A stretch of DNA of 64,000 bases from the NCBI RefSeq assembly GCF_036323735.1, contig NC_086025.1:107732688-107796687 (forward strand), given 5' to 3'. Numbering within the stretch: the stretch's first letter is position 1; the number at the start of each line of letters is the position of its first letter. Made by a program: the position numbers and the translations under genes. Under the pieces are notes generated by a model. The model had not been told where the DNA came from. It ran no database searches and saw nothing but the letters and a program-made list of their open reading frames with translations. Of the stretch, positions 46,550-58,867 are shown in pieces. The stretch is from Rattus norvegicus. Taxonomy: Eukaryota; Chordata; Mammalia; Rodentia; Muridae.

Positions 46550-47130
46550 TACTTGTGATATGGAAGGGCCGGGGCTGTGTTTTTCCAATCAATAGAAGAC
46601 GCTCAGTCCCCCAGTTGTCGCTTCCAAAGTCTTCACACATCTGCATCTGAAGGGCTCCAAATGCAGCCTTTTCCTGTCGGGAGAAAAAGCAGAAGGAGAA
46701 AGGGAGATTTTTGCCTGACAGATTAGAAAATTTTCCACTTCCCAGCATTTGAACAAAGTATTTGTGCTTCTTGTGCCAATTACCCAGGCTGTGAAAGAGG
46801 AGCCGGGAAGGTGCGGGCTCAGCTGGGTGCTGGATATGATCATTCCTCGGAGGACCTGCAGGTGTCAGTGGGTGGATGGGGCCCCAGCAGGCCCACAGTG
46901 GCCTGGGCCAGCCTTGCCTCCCCTCACGTTTGACCTTGGGAATAAGACTGAGTGCTGGGGAACTGTGATTTTTGGCAGTGAAATGACTTGCCACGGTTTC
47001 TTTTCAGGGTACTGGGAAGGTCAAAGCGCTTTATCTACAACATGGGGCGCCTGCAGATAAACTGTATTAATAGCTTGGTAGTAATTTTCAGTTTTCAAAG
47101 TGTTTTTTGAAGTCAGAGACAGTATGATTT
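46550..47130. promoter_or_regulatory. candidate conserved block(s) next to CTCF-like site
   Basis: Unique sequence with regulatory-type words: TTTTTCCAATCAATAG, ACAGATTAGAAAATTTTCC, TTTGAACAAAGTATTTG (SOX/TCF-like), GTGCCAATTACCC, and further on CAAAGCGCTTTATC and AAACTGTATTAATAGCTTGG. The minus strand is open for 222 codons (46326-46994) without recognisable domains. I take the open frame as a by-product of composition rather than coding. Confidence 0.3.
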
Positions 47131-48954
47131 CCTACTCAGCTTCTGTAAGAGTAAGCTGCACCCCAGGGGCAGTACAGGGGTGAAGATTCTCAATGGACAC
47201 TGGGCTGTGGTTGCTCTGGTCCTGTTCCAAGATCCGCCCCTGTCCTTGGCATCCACTCTTGGTCCATAGAGGTCTGTGCTGGGTCTGGGTGTAGGTGTGG
47301 AGGAAGCAGTTTGCGGGGCACTGGGCTCTGCCTCAGGTCTCTGGGTACCCGGAAGAAACTGGTTGAGGACAAAACTCCTCCTGCAGGGTTGCAATGAAGT
47401 GCCAGGCTGGGTGTAGTCCCAGAACTCGGGTCTGCTGGGTTACCCAACGCAATATGTAGAAATGAGTGGTCACTGCAAACAAGGGCCTGAGTCTTGGGGT
47501 AGCTTTCTCTTGGCCTAGATTTTAGGGCAGGGCCCTTCTGGGATTGCTCAGTCTCCCACACTCATGACAGAGCTTTTGGTAATCTGGCCTCTGTCCATAT
47601 CTTTTTCTATCTAGCTCCATCTAGGTACAGTCCTCAAGGTTTTACCCTGCTACCTTCTTCCTGGCTGGGACATCATGAAGGTTTGTTATGTGTATACAAA
47701 GTGGTCTCAACCTTTCAGCAGCTGCCAGCCCTGCCTCCCTGAACCTCTGCCACCATTGTTCCTTCTGGGGACAAAAGCCATCCTCCTCCTTGGACTTCCT
47801 GCCCACTCTCCCTCTGATTCGATTTCTGGCTGTACAAAGCTCATTGTTTGGAACAAGGATCAAGGTGGACACTCCCTTGTATTGTTGCAAAACCCTTGGT
47901 GTATCTGCACACCTGGCCCAACGTGCCCGGTCCACCTGCCTGCTCCATTGTGTTCATTTTCCCTGCATGCCTCGATGTGGATGGTCTCATTAACTACTGC
48001 TGGCTGATGGAGTGAGTTGGCGTTTGGGCAGGGTCTCCAGCTATGAGGGAGGAACCCTCAAATGGAGATTGTGGGGGTCTGAGTAGGAAGATAGTGGTGA
48101 AGCTGTCTTCTGTCAGGACCAGAGGAAGGGCCACAGTGAAGGCTCCAGGATGCTGGCAGGATTCAGTGCCTAGGTTTCATTCTCTGGATCATGATGGCCT
48201 GCAAGGGCAATAACCTTGGCTCTGGGATGGATCTCTGTTGTAAGCAGGGTACTAGGGGCAAGCCTCCCTCAGGGTAGATTTGTGTGCGAAGCTCCAAGAA
48301 GGAGTGGGTGGGAGTAAACGGGGCAGGAAGCTGGGGAGTAGACTGGTTCTCAGCATCCACAAGAGGCTCTGATCTGCTTTTGGTAGCTTCCTTAGGATCC
48401 CTGGGAGGAGTGAGGCTGGAGACAGGAAGTCAAGACAAGGCTGAGGTGGTGGCAGAAGAAATGGGGTGCTTTGGGGGGCAGATTCTAAGGTGCTCTGATC
48501 TCCTGGAGGGATGGGTAGTCATGCAATCTCATCCCCCTTCAGCCCTTGCACACTGGGCAGAACCAACTTCCAATGGGCCCATCAGGGGCAAGGTGTGGTG
48601 ACAACAAGACAAAGACTATATCTGCACCCCTCACGCAGTAGGCCTTGGAACATTCAGGTGACAAGTCTTTTTCTTTGTGATTCCAAGTCCTGCTTTGAGT
48701 GACAGTCAGACAAGTATAGGTTTCAGGGTGATAAAGTGAACCCAGGACTCTCTCTTAGCATTCAAAGGGTTGCCTGCCCTCACTGCCCTGCCCTGCCCAT
48801 CACTGTAGTCAAAGCTCTCCTCACCAAAGCAGTGCCCAGGCTCACACAGTATGACTACCAGAGGAGTCTCTGGCCTGAAACAGATCCCTGGGACAAACCC
48901 ATGTCTTTCAAGGTGACTCCCTGTGTGGCAGTCGGATCCAGGAACTGAGGTACT

Positions 48955-48958
<4 letters not shown>
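47131..48958. other. unique sequence, no gene seen
   Basis: No recognisable repeat, exon or RNA gene. Confidence 0.4.

Positions 48959-49007
<49 letters not shown>
48959..49007 (+). repeat. (GT)n microsatellite
   Basis: Perfect GT run of about 24 units. Confidence 0.97.
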
Positions 49008-49393
49008 TGCACAAAGCACCAGCACACTATCCTTGGACTTGAGTCTGTCAAGCTGTGAAGAGAGGACACAGATGTCAGCTCATCACCAGATTCACAACAG
49101 AGCAGGCACAGGTATGGCGAATGCTCTGGCTTCATCGCCTGCTGTCAGCTACCCTCACTCTTCCGGTGACTCTGTACTGGCACATTCTCTCTGTTTCTCT
49201 GCTCTGTCCCTGACTCTCCCTTGCCTCTTTATCCTTTACTTGTCTGGTGGCAAAGGCCTGAAAGGTTCTTTGCTCATCTCCCCCTCCCCCTCCAGGGGAT
49301 GAGGGACACTACACGTGACCTTGGAGTAGACCCTCCCATCTTCTGGCCTCACCAACATCCCGGTTGAGACTTAATCTCTTTGTTGTCCATCAG

Positions 49394-49459
49394 TGCTCCT
49401 CCTCCCTCTTCCTCCCCTTTCCTTCCTCCTCCCCTTCCTTCCTCTACTCCTCCTCCAGC
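49394..49459 (+). repeat. (TCC)n-rich polypyrimidine tract
   Basis: CTCCTCCTCCC and TTCCTTCC units, almost all pyrimidine for 66 bp. Confidence 0.85.
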
Positions 49460-49994
49460 TCCAGGCTCCGCATTTCCTCTGTTTCCTTCAGGGAATGACT
49501 CACACATTTGCCTCCCACCTGCACCACCAGCTACCCAAACCTTTATTGGCAGGGGTCGAGCTAGAGCGGATTTCAGCCTTCAGAGGCCTCAGGGCTGTGG
49601 CAGGCAGTGGGCGGTGCCCCCGTGGGCAGCATGTTCCTCCCTACCGCCCTGCCTGCTCCTGGCCCTTCTAGACGATGTGTGGCTCTCATTGGGTTCATGG
49701 AGGGAGTCCAAATTCTTTTCCTGAGCCTCACTTTCGGCTTGACCTTAGACTGGCACTTTTTCCTTCCTGCATCCCTCTCTTCCTTAGCAAGATGCTCCAG
49801 GCCTGAGCTGGACACTCCTGGATGTCCTTTCTTCACACCACACCCCTTTACCCATGGTATGGACAGGGGGTGGGACTCTGTAGCGCTGGCTCTGTTCCTT
49901 CAGGGCCTGGTCAGTGTGAGAGCTATTTGGTGTTTGATGCCCACTGGTTCCCCTCCTCCCTCTAGCTCTGGAGAGTAGAAGATAGTAAGCCTTC

Positions 49995-50105
49995 GAAGAC
50001 ACGTGACCCAATCACGATACCACATTCCAACATTCATAGGGATTGGGTGAGAGATGGTCACGTGACCCAGGGACAGCCAATGATCGGCAAGGAGCGTTGC
50101 TAGGT
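49995..50105. promoter_or_regulatory. promoter-like CACGTG/CCAAT cluster
   Basis: Within 110 bp: CACGTG at 50000-50005 and at 50059-50064, both inside the direct repeat CACGTGACCCA. The second sits in a 12-bp perfect palindrome GGTCACGTGACC (50056-50067), which contains GTCACGTGAC, the CLEAR/USF-type E-box. CCAAT boxes occur at 50008-50012 and 50077-50081 (plus) and 50042-50046 (minus). GTTGCTAGG at 50097-50105 is an X-box half-site. E-box plus NF-Y combinations are typical of TATA-less promoters. No transcript is visible, so promoter activity is inferred. Confidence 0.4.
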
Positions 50106-52315
50106 CTGAGGGGTGGGGAGGGCAAAGATGCTGCTTCTTTTTGTTGTAGCTCCTGCCCCTTCTCAGCACCCCGGGCAAAGCAAGAGCATAACCCCTCATC
50201 TTCCCTAACGTGGAAACAGGCAGAAAAGATTCTGTTCTCGCCACTGATAGTTCAGTGTCTGTGGCCACACAGCAGTAACTTCTTTGATCTATTATCTCAT
50301 TTAAGCCCCACAGTGACTGTGTGCAGGGTACATTTCCTTTTTCCATCTGTCAGATCCCAGGCACAGCTCATTCAGATCCTATGTGAAGCCCCCCCCCGAT
50401 GTCAGCCCTGGAACCCCAAACCAAAAGCTCAGGCTTTGGGATGCACCCTACAGCACTCTTGGCAGCTTACGGACTCTGCACCCGCTGGTAGGCAAAGCAG
50501 CCTTACGGGCTGAACAGCTTCCTCATGACACCTGGGAACTGCTATGTGCTTGAATCCAGGCTTAGGCCTGTGCATGCACTAGGGTGGCTCTGTGCAGAGG
50601 GTCTGTGGAACACTGCCTGTGGTGCAGGTTTGACGGGTTAGGTGACTGGAGTCCTTCTCTTCCCTTTCAGTCTCCAGCAGTCCATGTATAGTAGTTGCTC
50701 AAGAAACAGTGACTGTTGAAAGCCAAGAGCAAGAACTAAAGGGTGTGATAAATGTATGACTCTAGTACCATCCATCCTCTGTTGGTCATGAAGGTTACTG
50801 GGAGGAAACTGATCCTCCATTTTGTAAAGCTTCCCCAGACTGAATTCTGGGATTCTGGATTCCCTTTCTACCTGAGTGAGGAAAGGCTTACCTGCTCATA
50901 TCCAAGTGGATGATGGACTCTTCATACTTCCAGCCTCTAGTGTGTCAAAAGCACCATGTGCTATCTGTGTAGAGCTTGAAACCCACCTGCTGATGGAAAG
51001 CTGTGGAATGAAGCCTGGGACTCAGACCACCAAGGTGTCCCCTCTTCTCCACTCACCTTAGTGCCAGGAAAGGCCGGTGGGCAGCTCTAGGCAGGATGGC
51101 TGCAGACAGGTTAAATGTCTAGAGACAGGATGGGCCAGCCAGAGAGAGGAGGGCCAGTACTGGCCAGAAGGACCATGGCTGTGTTGGGAACAAGAAGCAG
51201 GCCTTCCCACCAAAAAGAACATGGGATACCGGAGGTGAGGAGTACAGAGACCTCTGAGGGCAGGAACTCTTCAGCAGGCTTCTAGGTAGGGACAGCCTTG
51301 ACTGAGTCAAGGCCATTGAGGACAAGGTTAGAGTCTGGAGAACACCGCCTTTGTTGTCCAGGCCGGCTTGGCTTTTAAGCACCGTGGACAGCAACCACAT
51401 GGTCCGTATTCATTCTTCCCCATGTTGGGGCAGGGGAAGACACAAGGATGGATTAGAGGCACAGCTCCAGGCTGGCGGTGGCTGCAGCCTGGCCTCCATG
51501 GTTCAGCTGATTGAATTCAGGTGGCTCTGAGGAGAGCAGAACTAGTCTTGAGCATGGAACCATGAACCATGGAACCAAGAAACCTCTGGTTTCTTCTGTT
51601 TTGGGCCGATGGTCTTTCTTTAGCTCAATCAGAGCACTACCTTATGACTCGGTTTCCCATCTGTTCACCTAGGAACCTGGCCCTGTGCCTCCCCAGCCCT
51701 CTTGGGTCCCTCCCTGCCCTGGCAGGAGTCTCAGAGATAGAGTAAATCCCCAAGGACCATGCTGCTCTGAGCAGTCACTGTTACCCTTACCCAGGAGGAG
51801 AGAGATGCAGCACCCTCCCCTACAACCACTGCATTATGGTCCTCATTCAATTCTAACCTCATTAACAAGCCCACTGTGGATCTTGCTGAGGCCTGTGCTG
51901 AGGGATGGTGGAGAGGCCAGGTAGGGGAGGGGGTTTTGGACAGTCTCCTTGGGGAAGCAAACCGGGATGATTTACATATTTATGAGATCATTTTCATCAG
52001 GCCCAACTCCCTGTGTACTAAGGAATGTCACCTCATATTTTAAGCTTGGATCTGGGCTCTCAGACTGACAGCTCAAACTTCCATTTGACCTCCCGGGAGT
52101 CTAGAGAAGGCAACAGCACAGGACTGGGCTTCCCATCCCACATCTGCAAGGAACAGTTGTGTGAGGAAGGCAATGAGGCTGGGAGGGACACTTGCCCCTG
52201 AGTCTCAGGTTTTTATTCATGAAATAAGGATACTTGTTTGGTGTCCAGCCACCAACACAAAGCCAATGATGAGGTCATCTTTATTATTGTAGGTGCATGG
52301 TATTCATGTCTTTGT
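50106..52315. other. unique sequence, no gene seen
   Basis: Unique. A 26-codon frame with a hydrophobic start (MLLLFVV) lies at 50128-50208 just downstream of the CACGTG cluster; it is noted as a finding, not called as a gene. 51955-52080 (GATTTACATATTTATGAG) is an AT-rich patch. Confidence 0.4.
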
Positions 52316-52488
52316 TTTTTAAAAATATTTATGTGAGTACACTGTCGCTCTCTTCAGACACACCAAAGGAGGGCATTGGATCCCATTACAGATGGTTGTG
52401 AGCCATCATGCGGTTGCTGGGAATTGAACTCAGGACCTCTAGAAGAGCAGTCAGTGCTTTTAATCAATGAGCCATCTCTCCAGCACTG
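52316..52488 (-). mobile_element. B2 SINE, antisense
   Basis: TTTATGTGAGTACACTGTCG, TTCAGACACACC, GATCCCATTACAGATGGTTG, TTGCTGGGAATTGAACTCAG and GAGCCATCTCTCCAGCAC give a near full-length reversed B2. Confidence 0.93.
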
Positions 52489-53204
52489 ATATTCTTGTCT
52501 TTGTATGAAGATTCTCCCCTGGGGTAGAAAAGGCCTATATCTTGCTTCTCAATCCAAAGAAACTATCAGAGTGAAGAGTTGTCTTACACAGGCAGTGATG
52601 GCGTCAATAACAACTTGATTTGTGATGACCAGTTTATAGAAGCCCGATACTGTAGAGTGAGATTTTGTAAGGATACAGCAGCAGCCAGGAGGGAACACAG
52701 TTCCAGTGAAGGGGTGAAACCATGTCTGTGTCATGCCTCAACCAAGAAGGTGTACTTGCTCTTCTCAAACCCCAGCAGGAGCCCTACTCATAACCCACAC
52801 CCTAGCAGTAGCTAGCTCTAACTATTTGTTGACTTTGGAGCCCTGGCCAGGATTGACCTCTGCATTCTGGTATCTGGAGAAGACAAGGATCTGAGAAGAC
52901 GAGAGGCAAGAGACCATGCCTTACTCCAACCTCCAGGAGTCTGGGGTCTCTGTGGATAGGCTGATATGTCTGACTAAACTCTCTCTCCTGGAGATTTCTA
53001 TGGAGGGATGGTCTACATCTGAGTTATCCACTAGTTCTGCTGACCATAACTGGCTACACATCCTTGAATGGGTCCCATGAGACGAGTGGCCAATGCTCAA
53101 AGTTATTTTACCTACAAATATCCACCTGTGGCCTAAGGCTTCTGTGTGGGCCACACAGAGCTAGAAACAGAGCAAAACCAAGCAGGTCTGCTCGCTCCTG
53201 ATGT
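52489..53204. other. unique sequence, no gene seen
   Basis: A 78-codon plus-strand frame at 52579-52815 (YTGSDGVNNNLICDDQFIEA) reads like protein but matches no family I know. No other signal. Confidence 0.35.
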
Positions 53205-53400
53205 CTGGAGTCAGAGCTTTCCAAGAATACTAAAAATAACCTTTAAAAATAGTGCCAGGGAAAGATGCATCTTGCTGGGCTGGGGCTTGGAGGAGCCAGA
53301 GGCCCTGCCCGTCAGAGACTGCACCATCTGTCCACGGGCTCTGCTACAGGGCATGGACTTTCCCAACCCATCTCTATTTTTAATGTGTTAATCTACAGAT
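53205..53400. promoter_or_regulatory. MEF2-rich candidate enhancer
   Basis: Two exact YTAWWWWTAR matches: CTAAAAATAA at 53230-53239 and CTATTTTTAA at 53374-53383. A near match, TTTAAAAATAG, lies at about 53242-53252. They lie in unique sequence. MEF2 binds such sites in muscle, heart and neurons; activity here is inferred. Confidence 0.3.
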
Positions 53401-54924
53401 CTGAGACGTTGCCAAGGCACAGATGAGCACGGGCCCCACCCTGTGGTACCCTGATGGTAGTTCTAGACTCCACTGTCTGCTCCATCTCACAGCCCAAAGT
53501 GGTGAGTCTCCCCTGAGTCACAAGGGAGTACCATGACCACTGCTGCTCTTCTCATCCTTGCTAATATCACAGATCCATCAAAATCCACAGCCTTTCCACT
53601 CAGTTCAGCACCACGGTGCGTTGGACAGCGCAATGTCAGGCCTTGAGCTACACACAAGGCAGAGGGGCTCAGGAGTCAGGGCTCCTGGCATCATAGGTCA
53701 GTTGAACTCCTGAAGAAGTGATGATATTGTGGGAAATCTCTTGAGGACCACTTGGCTTTCCTTAACTCACATCAGCCTCTTCTGCCCTTCACCCTCACCT
53801 CAGCGGTAACTGAGCCGACAGGAGTCAGCAGGAATGATGAGACCAGAAGAGATCTTAGTATCAGTGTAACAAATGTTTTGTTTCTCCTTTGTGAGCCTTA
53901 CTTATTTGACCCCTGTCACAGTGGCTTTTGGTGGGGACAGCCTCCAGGAACACAGAGCAAGCCATGTCTGCTGCCTAGGTTCTTCTCTACATGGCACTTC
54001 CTGGTGCCCACTGGGCCCTTCACTGGCCCCAGCAACTCTGTTTCCTCTTCCAACCTACTAGAGTCCCAAAGAATCCATTTTGATATCTTCAGGGCTGGGC
54101 AGAGGTAGGGGATGCTCCTTCTATGGCAAAATAGCTAGTCAGCTCTGCAGAGCCAACGCTTAGACAAGCAGACTCCTAGGAGCAAACCTTATAACTCCTG
54201 TTGAACACCTGAAAGAATCTAGAAACTGAACCATCTGTGACACAGAGATGGAGGGAATTAGGCTGACGGGCTCCTGGGTCTGGATGTGTGTGGCCCTGTA
54301 CCTGTCTTAAAGTGCTTACTCTCCTTGTCCTACAGCCTACAAGGAAGTTTAGCTGCACAACTAGCCTTGCCCATCTCAGCTTCTCTGAGCCTGGTCTTTG
54401 CTCCTGTGGATGGAGAACTGTCACAGTGCCCTCAGGATCATCGTAGAGCTCAACACGAGCCTGGGGCTTAGCCATCCCTCCTCAGCAGTTGGGCGCGATA
54501 GCTATTTATACAGTTATTAGGTGTTTCACACACATACTCTTTAACAAACATCCAAAATGACCCCGTGAGAGCTAATCCTCACTTTACTCTGGGAAAGCCA
54601 GGCTTACAGAATGGCCACTCAGCTAGGACCTGGAGCTTTTGGCACATGTTGGGAGGCCGCAGAATTTCCACAGTTAACCCGAGAATGAAGGAATAAGTGA
54701 GAGAGCCTGGCTGTGAACCACGGGCCTGGCGTTGGCGCTGGGAGGGCCCTGTGTCCTTGAAGTGTCTGACATACTAAGCAGAGCATGGGTTTGAGGTTGC
54801 AGGGCTGCACTGGCCATGGCTCCATCCTTTCCCAGTTGAATCCTCATTGTCCCTGGTGGAAATAGGAATGACTTCCCAGCTGCCTGTGTTGCTTCTTTGT
54901 GGAAGGTCTGGGTCAAGGGTGGAT

Positions 54925-54925
<1 letters not shown>
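53401..54925. other. unique sequence, no gene seen
   Basis: Nothing recognisable. The 118-codon frame at 53752-54108 lacks domains. Confidence 0.4.

Positions 54926-54975
<50 letters not shown>
54926..54975 (+). repeat. (TC)n microsatellite
   Basis: Perfect TC run of about 25 units. Confidence 0.97.
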
Positions 54976-54978
<3 letters not shown>

Positions 54979-56837
54979 ACTGTAGTATCTGAAAGTGGAA
55001 GCTGAGGAGTCACAGGGTGTCAGGCTCTGAGCCAGCCTTCCTGTTTCCTCGGACCACACTGACAGAAGCCAGCAGGAAAGTGGTTGGGTTCCCAGAGAGC
55101 ACCGGGAGGAGCATCTATATAGATCAATGACAAGGCCCCAGAGACCTGTCCCAGCTTTAGAACTGGGGCTGGGATCAGGGTAAAAATGGGAGTTGGAGTC
55201 TGGCTGGGCAATAGGGAGATGTGTCACCTCTCTTTCTGCTACTGTTACAGATACCGGAGCCAATTGGTTTATATGGAGAGAAGGCTTATCATGGCTGACA
55301 TCTGTGGAGGTTCCAGTCGCAAATCAGTTGGCCCTATAGCTCTTGGGTCTGTGACAAAGTAGTATGAAGGGCTGATGAATGTGGTGGAGCAAAAGCAATC
55401 CTCTCCTGTCTGGGTAGCAAGCAGGTGAGGAGAATCTAGGCTTCCACATTCTCTTGGAGGGCACACTCCACAGTGACCCAAAGTCTACCAAACCTCACTT
55501 CTTATAGGCCTCACCATCTTCTATTAACACCTCACTGTGGTCCATGATATAACATGTGGGGCTTTGGGGAGCCTATCCCCAAATGGTAGCAGGAGGTTAG
55601 ACCATGACCAGGTAGCTTTTAGGAGAGATTAGGATCAGATGAAGGGTAAACAGGGCACCTAGAGCCCCGAGATGGCGTCACTTCCACCTGGGGTCCTCGG
55701 CTCTGCTTAGCACTCAAGTGCTCTGAGCCAGGCTCCCAGGCTCGGCAGGCTGGTTTCTTCAGGTTCTGGAGGAAGCCTGTTGCTATAAAGGAGGCAAACC
55801 CACTCACTCATCACTGGCACCTCATCATTTTCCCTCAGACTGTGGTCCAAGGTGGGAGGCAGGGAACTTAGAGGTATTGAAGGTAGTGACCCTGCACAAT
55901 GCCACCTTCACAGAGGGCTGTGGGAAGGCACTGGTTCTGGAGGGAGAGGCATGGTTGGTGGTCCTGTACAGCATGACAGGCAGGGAACAGACTCCATAAT
56001 GCCCACTGACTTCAGACCATCCACTTTGTACTCCCTATCTGCCATGATGCCTGACCACCAAAATGTAGGCCACTCTTTGGGGGATCACCAGCAACCTAAG
56101 TCGTGCTGTACCCTCAGAGCTCCAGGAGATTATGCCCTGGAGAGCCTCATGGCTTCGCAAAGCTCGTTGGCATGACCTCACTCCCTCCTCTAGATTCTAG
56201 GAGTCCTGGGGACTCTGCATTGGACAAGCCACTCTCTCTGCTGTGTGGCTCCAGGCAAACAGCTCAGGCTCTTTCTGAAGCTGGTGAGAGGAGCTGGACA
56301 GGTGACCCCAGGCTCCCGGAACACTGCTGCAGGGACTGTGCTTGCTAGTAAGTCCTCTCCCACCAGTCCTGCAGCACAAATGCTGCGCTTTGATGCATAA
56401 TCGCCAGTTTCCTGCCCGCCAGCCATTCAAAAGAGGAAAGAGAAAACCTCCTTCATTTTATCTAGGGAAGGCGGTGAGCCTGTACTCCAGCTCCCCCACG
56501 GTGGCAGCCTTTTTCTGAGATCACAGCAACAGACCAGCAATTAGACCCCAGCCTGAGAATCAATCGCAGTTACTAAAGAGCTTGCAAGGGCTGGCAATTG
56601 CGCAGTTCAATGGTGGTGGGAGTCTTGTAGTGTGCGGCTGGCTCCACTGGGCCCAGAGGTGGCCTCTGTATCTCAAAGGGATGGCAGGGCCTCAGTGCAG
56701 ACTCATAGGAGGATGCTCCTGGCAGGAGGGTTTCTTCGGCTCCTGGCAGATCCCGTGCTACCCGAGTCTTTTCTCTGGGAAGGACTTCATATGCCACTGG
56801 GGTCTCCTGTGGTATACTTTCTTTAGGAACAGGAGTT
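54976..56837. other. unique sequence, no gene seen
   Basis: No repeat or exon recognised. Moderate GC. Confidence 0.4.
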
Positions 56838-56930
56838 TAGGTCTAGGGGTAGATACTTGCTTAGCATCAGCAAGGCTCTGGGTTATATCCCCAGCACCAA
56901 AATCCAATCCAAACCAACCATAAAACAAAT
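56838..56930 (+). mobile_element. ID-type SINE, diverged
   Basis: GGTCTAGGGGTAGATACTTG, CTTAGCATCAGCAAGGCTCT and GGGTTATATCCCCAGCACCA match the ID order (A box, GCTTGCCTAG, B box GGGTTC..TCCCCAG), followed by an A/C-rich tail to 56930. ID elements are far more abundant in rat than in mouse. Confidence 0.75.
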
Positions 56931-58170
56931 ACTTCCATGGTGCATAGTGACAAGTTTGACCCTGCAGCCCAGATCTTTCACCTCTGCTCCTGCCCCAGGA
57001 CCAGCCTACACATGGGGCCTCAGTGTCCTGATCGTTTCCTATGCACCCCCCTTTTGGAAGGTCCACTAGGCCCAGCGTGTCTTTGGTGTGGGGATTCTTC
57101 TCCTTGTTTAGCTGTCCACTACACACCATCACATTGGCCTGCGACTATCTTGTGAGAGACCCCACCACCCCACCATGGCAGAGCCATACCTTCCCTCCCT
57201 TGTGACAGGGTTTCTCTTGGGCCTGGAGACAGTCATGCTCTGAGGCAGGTCTTTGTTCTTCAGGGGGACCCAGAGACAGATCACCCCCCTCTGCTGCAGA
57301 GCCCTCCTATAAAGCTATGTATGACAAGATCTGACTCACTTGAGACATGACTCACAGAGTCATGGCCATAGGTTCCAGAGTGAATTCTTAACTTAGGCCT
57401 TGATCCCAATTGTGACTGTTACATGGTTCCAGTTACCTTGAATTTTCCTCTCCTACCCCCCAATCCTAGAGCCTGTGGAATGCTGCCGCCCCACATAACC
57501 AGGGTATTCTTGTTGTTAACTGTCATTGGATAGGAGTCACCTTTTCAGAGGCCATGGTCACTAGTGTCCCCCTTCCCGTCACTGCTCCCTGATGTCAGTA
57601 CATCATCCTTTCTTGAATGTCTGATGAGCCTGTCACCTGTCTCCAGCTTTTTCTAGTCAAACTGGCCTTGGTGTAGTGCACGGTATCTCCCATGAGGACA
57701 GACAGGATACCCTGAGGATGGTGAGCCCTGTGGAAAGCCTCTTGGTCTCTCGAAAATCCTTCCCATTGACCAACTGTGAGTTGCATTCAGGCATAGCCTC
57801 TTTCTCCTTGCTGCCAGGTGACATGATGCTTTAGGGTCCCACCAGGTAGGATGTTGCAGGATGCTGTCTTGTATGATCCCTCCTAGAAGAAAGGTCCATG
57901 CCCCAGCAGTGATGGAGATTGAGCCATGCCCAAAAGTGATGGAGGTAGGGTACCTTGAGGGGCATCTAATCTGCTGGGCTGAAGCTGGGGTCTAGAGGTG
58001 AGACTGAGACTAGAGGTTCCCAAGGCTCAGACAAAGGAAACAGGAGGTCAAGATGCATTTAGTCATAACTGCTACACTTATAAAGTTCTGTCTCCTCTGC
58101 ACAAGATCATGGTGGAGCCAGGAGATCAAAAAGGAGCAGGGCCTGCCTCACATCACATCCTCAAGCCTCA
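56931..58170. other. unique sequence, no gene seen
   Basis: Nothing recognisable as gene or repeat. Confidence 0.4.
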
Positions 58171-58269
<99 letters not shown>

Positions 58270-58325
58270 AGACACACACACACAGAGACAGAGACAGATA
58301 GACACAGACACACATACAGACACGC
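58171..58325 (+). repeat. compound (CA)n(GA)n microsatellite
   Basis: (CA)n at 58172-58226, (GA)n at 58227-58266, then mixed CAGACA/GACACA units to 58325. Same order as the locus at 6236. Confidence 0.95.
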
Positions 58326-58800
58326 ACAAAAGACAGGGGTTGGTGGACATTGGCACATAGTGTAGGGTAGGTCAAGGAGATAGACAGATGGTGGCGTCCC
58401 TGAGGAGATGATACCCCACCACAGTTTCAAAGATTGAGGAAGGCTGGGGTAGGCAGCTCATAGCAAGATCAGAGACAAAGGCTCCAGAGAAGGAGAGGTT
58501 GGTACAGGAGACTGAGAAAAAAGAGTGAGGTGGGGGAGGTTGGTAAAAGGGGAAGGGGTGTGGTCTGGGGGAGGCAGAGCTGAAGCCACAGGTGGCCTGA
58601 ACTGGGGACATAGAGCCAACAACAGGAGCTGGATACTTGGCTCTGCTAGGTAAATGGTACTAAAGACCCAGCAGGACAATGGCCTGGGGCCAGCCTCCTG
58701 GCTCAAAGCCAAGCTGTCTTTCTTTGCTTAAGGCAGCAATAAGGGAACATAAGATCAGGATCAAACTTGGCCTGAAGTGGGCTAAGGGGTTTAAGTAAAA
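58326..58800. other. unique purine-rich sequence
   Basis: Purine-rich on the plus strand around 58480-58580. No gene seen. Confidence 0.4.
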
Positions 58801-58830
58801 GGGAGAGAAGGAGAGAGGGAGGGAGGGAGG

Positions 58831-58863
<33 letters not shown>
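58801..58863 (+). repeat. (GGGA)n(GA)n purine tract
   Basis: GAGAGGGAGGGAGGG units lead into (GA)n, all purines over 63 bp. Confidence 0.95.

Positions 58864-58867
<4 letters not shown>

Noticed and set aside
52579..52815. 78-codon frame that reads like ordinary protein
   Set aside because: No family recognised, no paralogous hint and no splice or promoter signals; kept only as a note.
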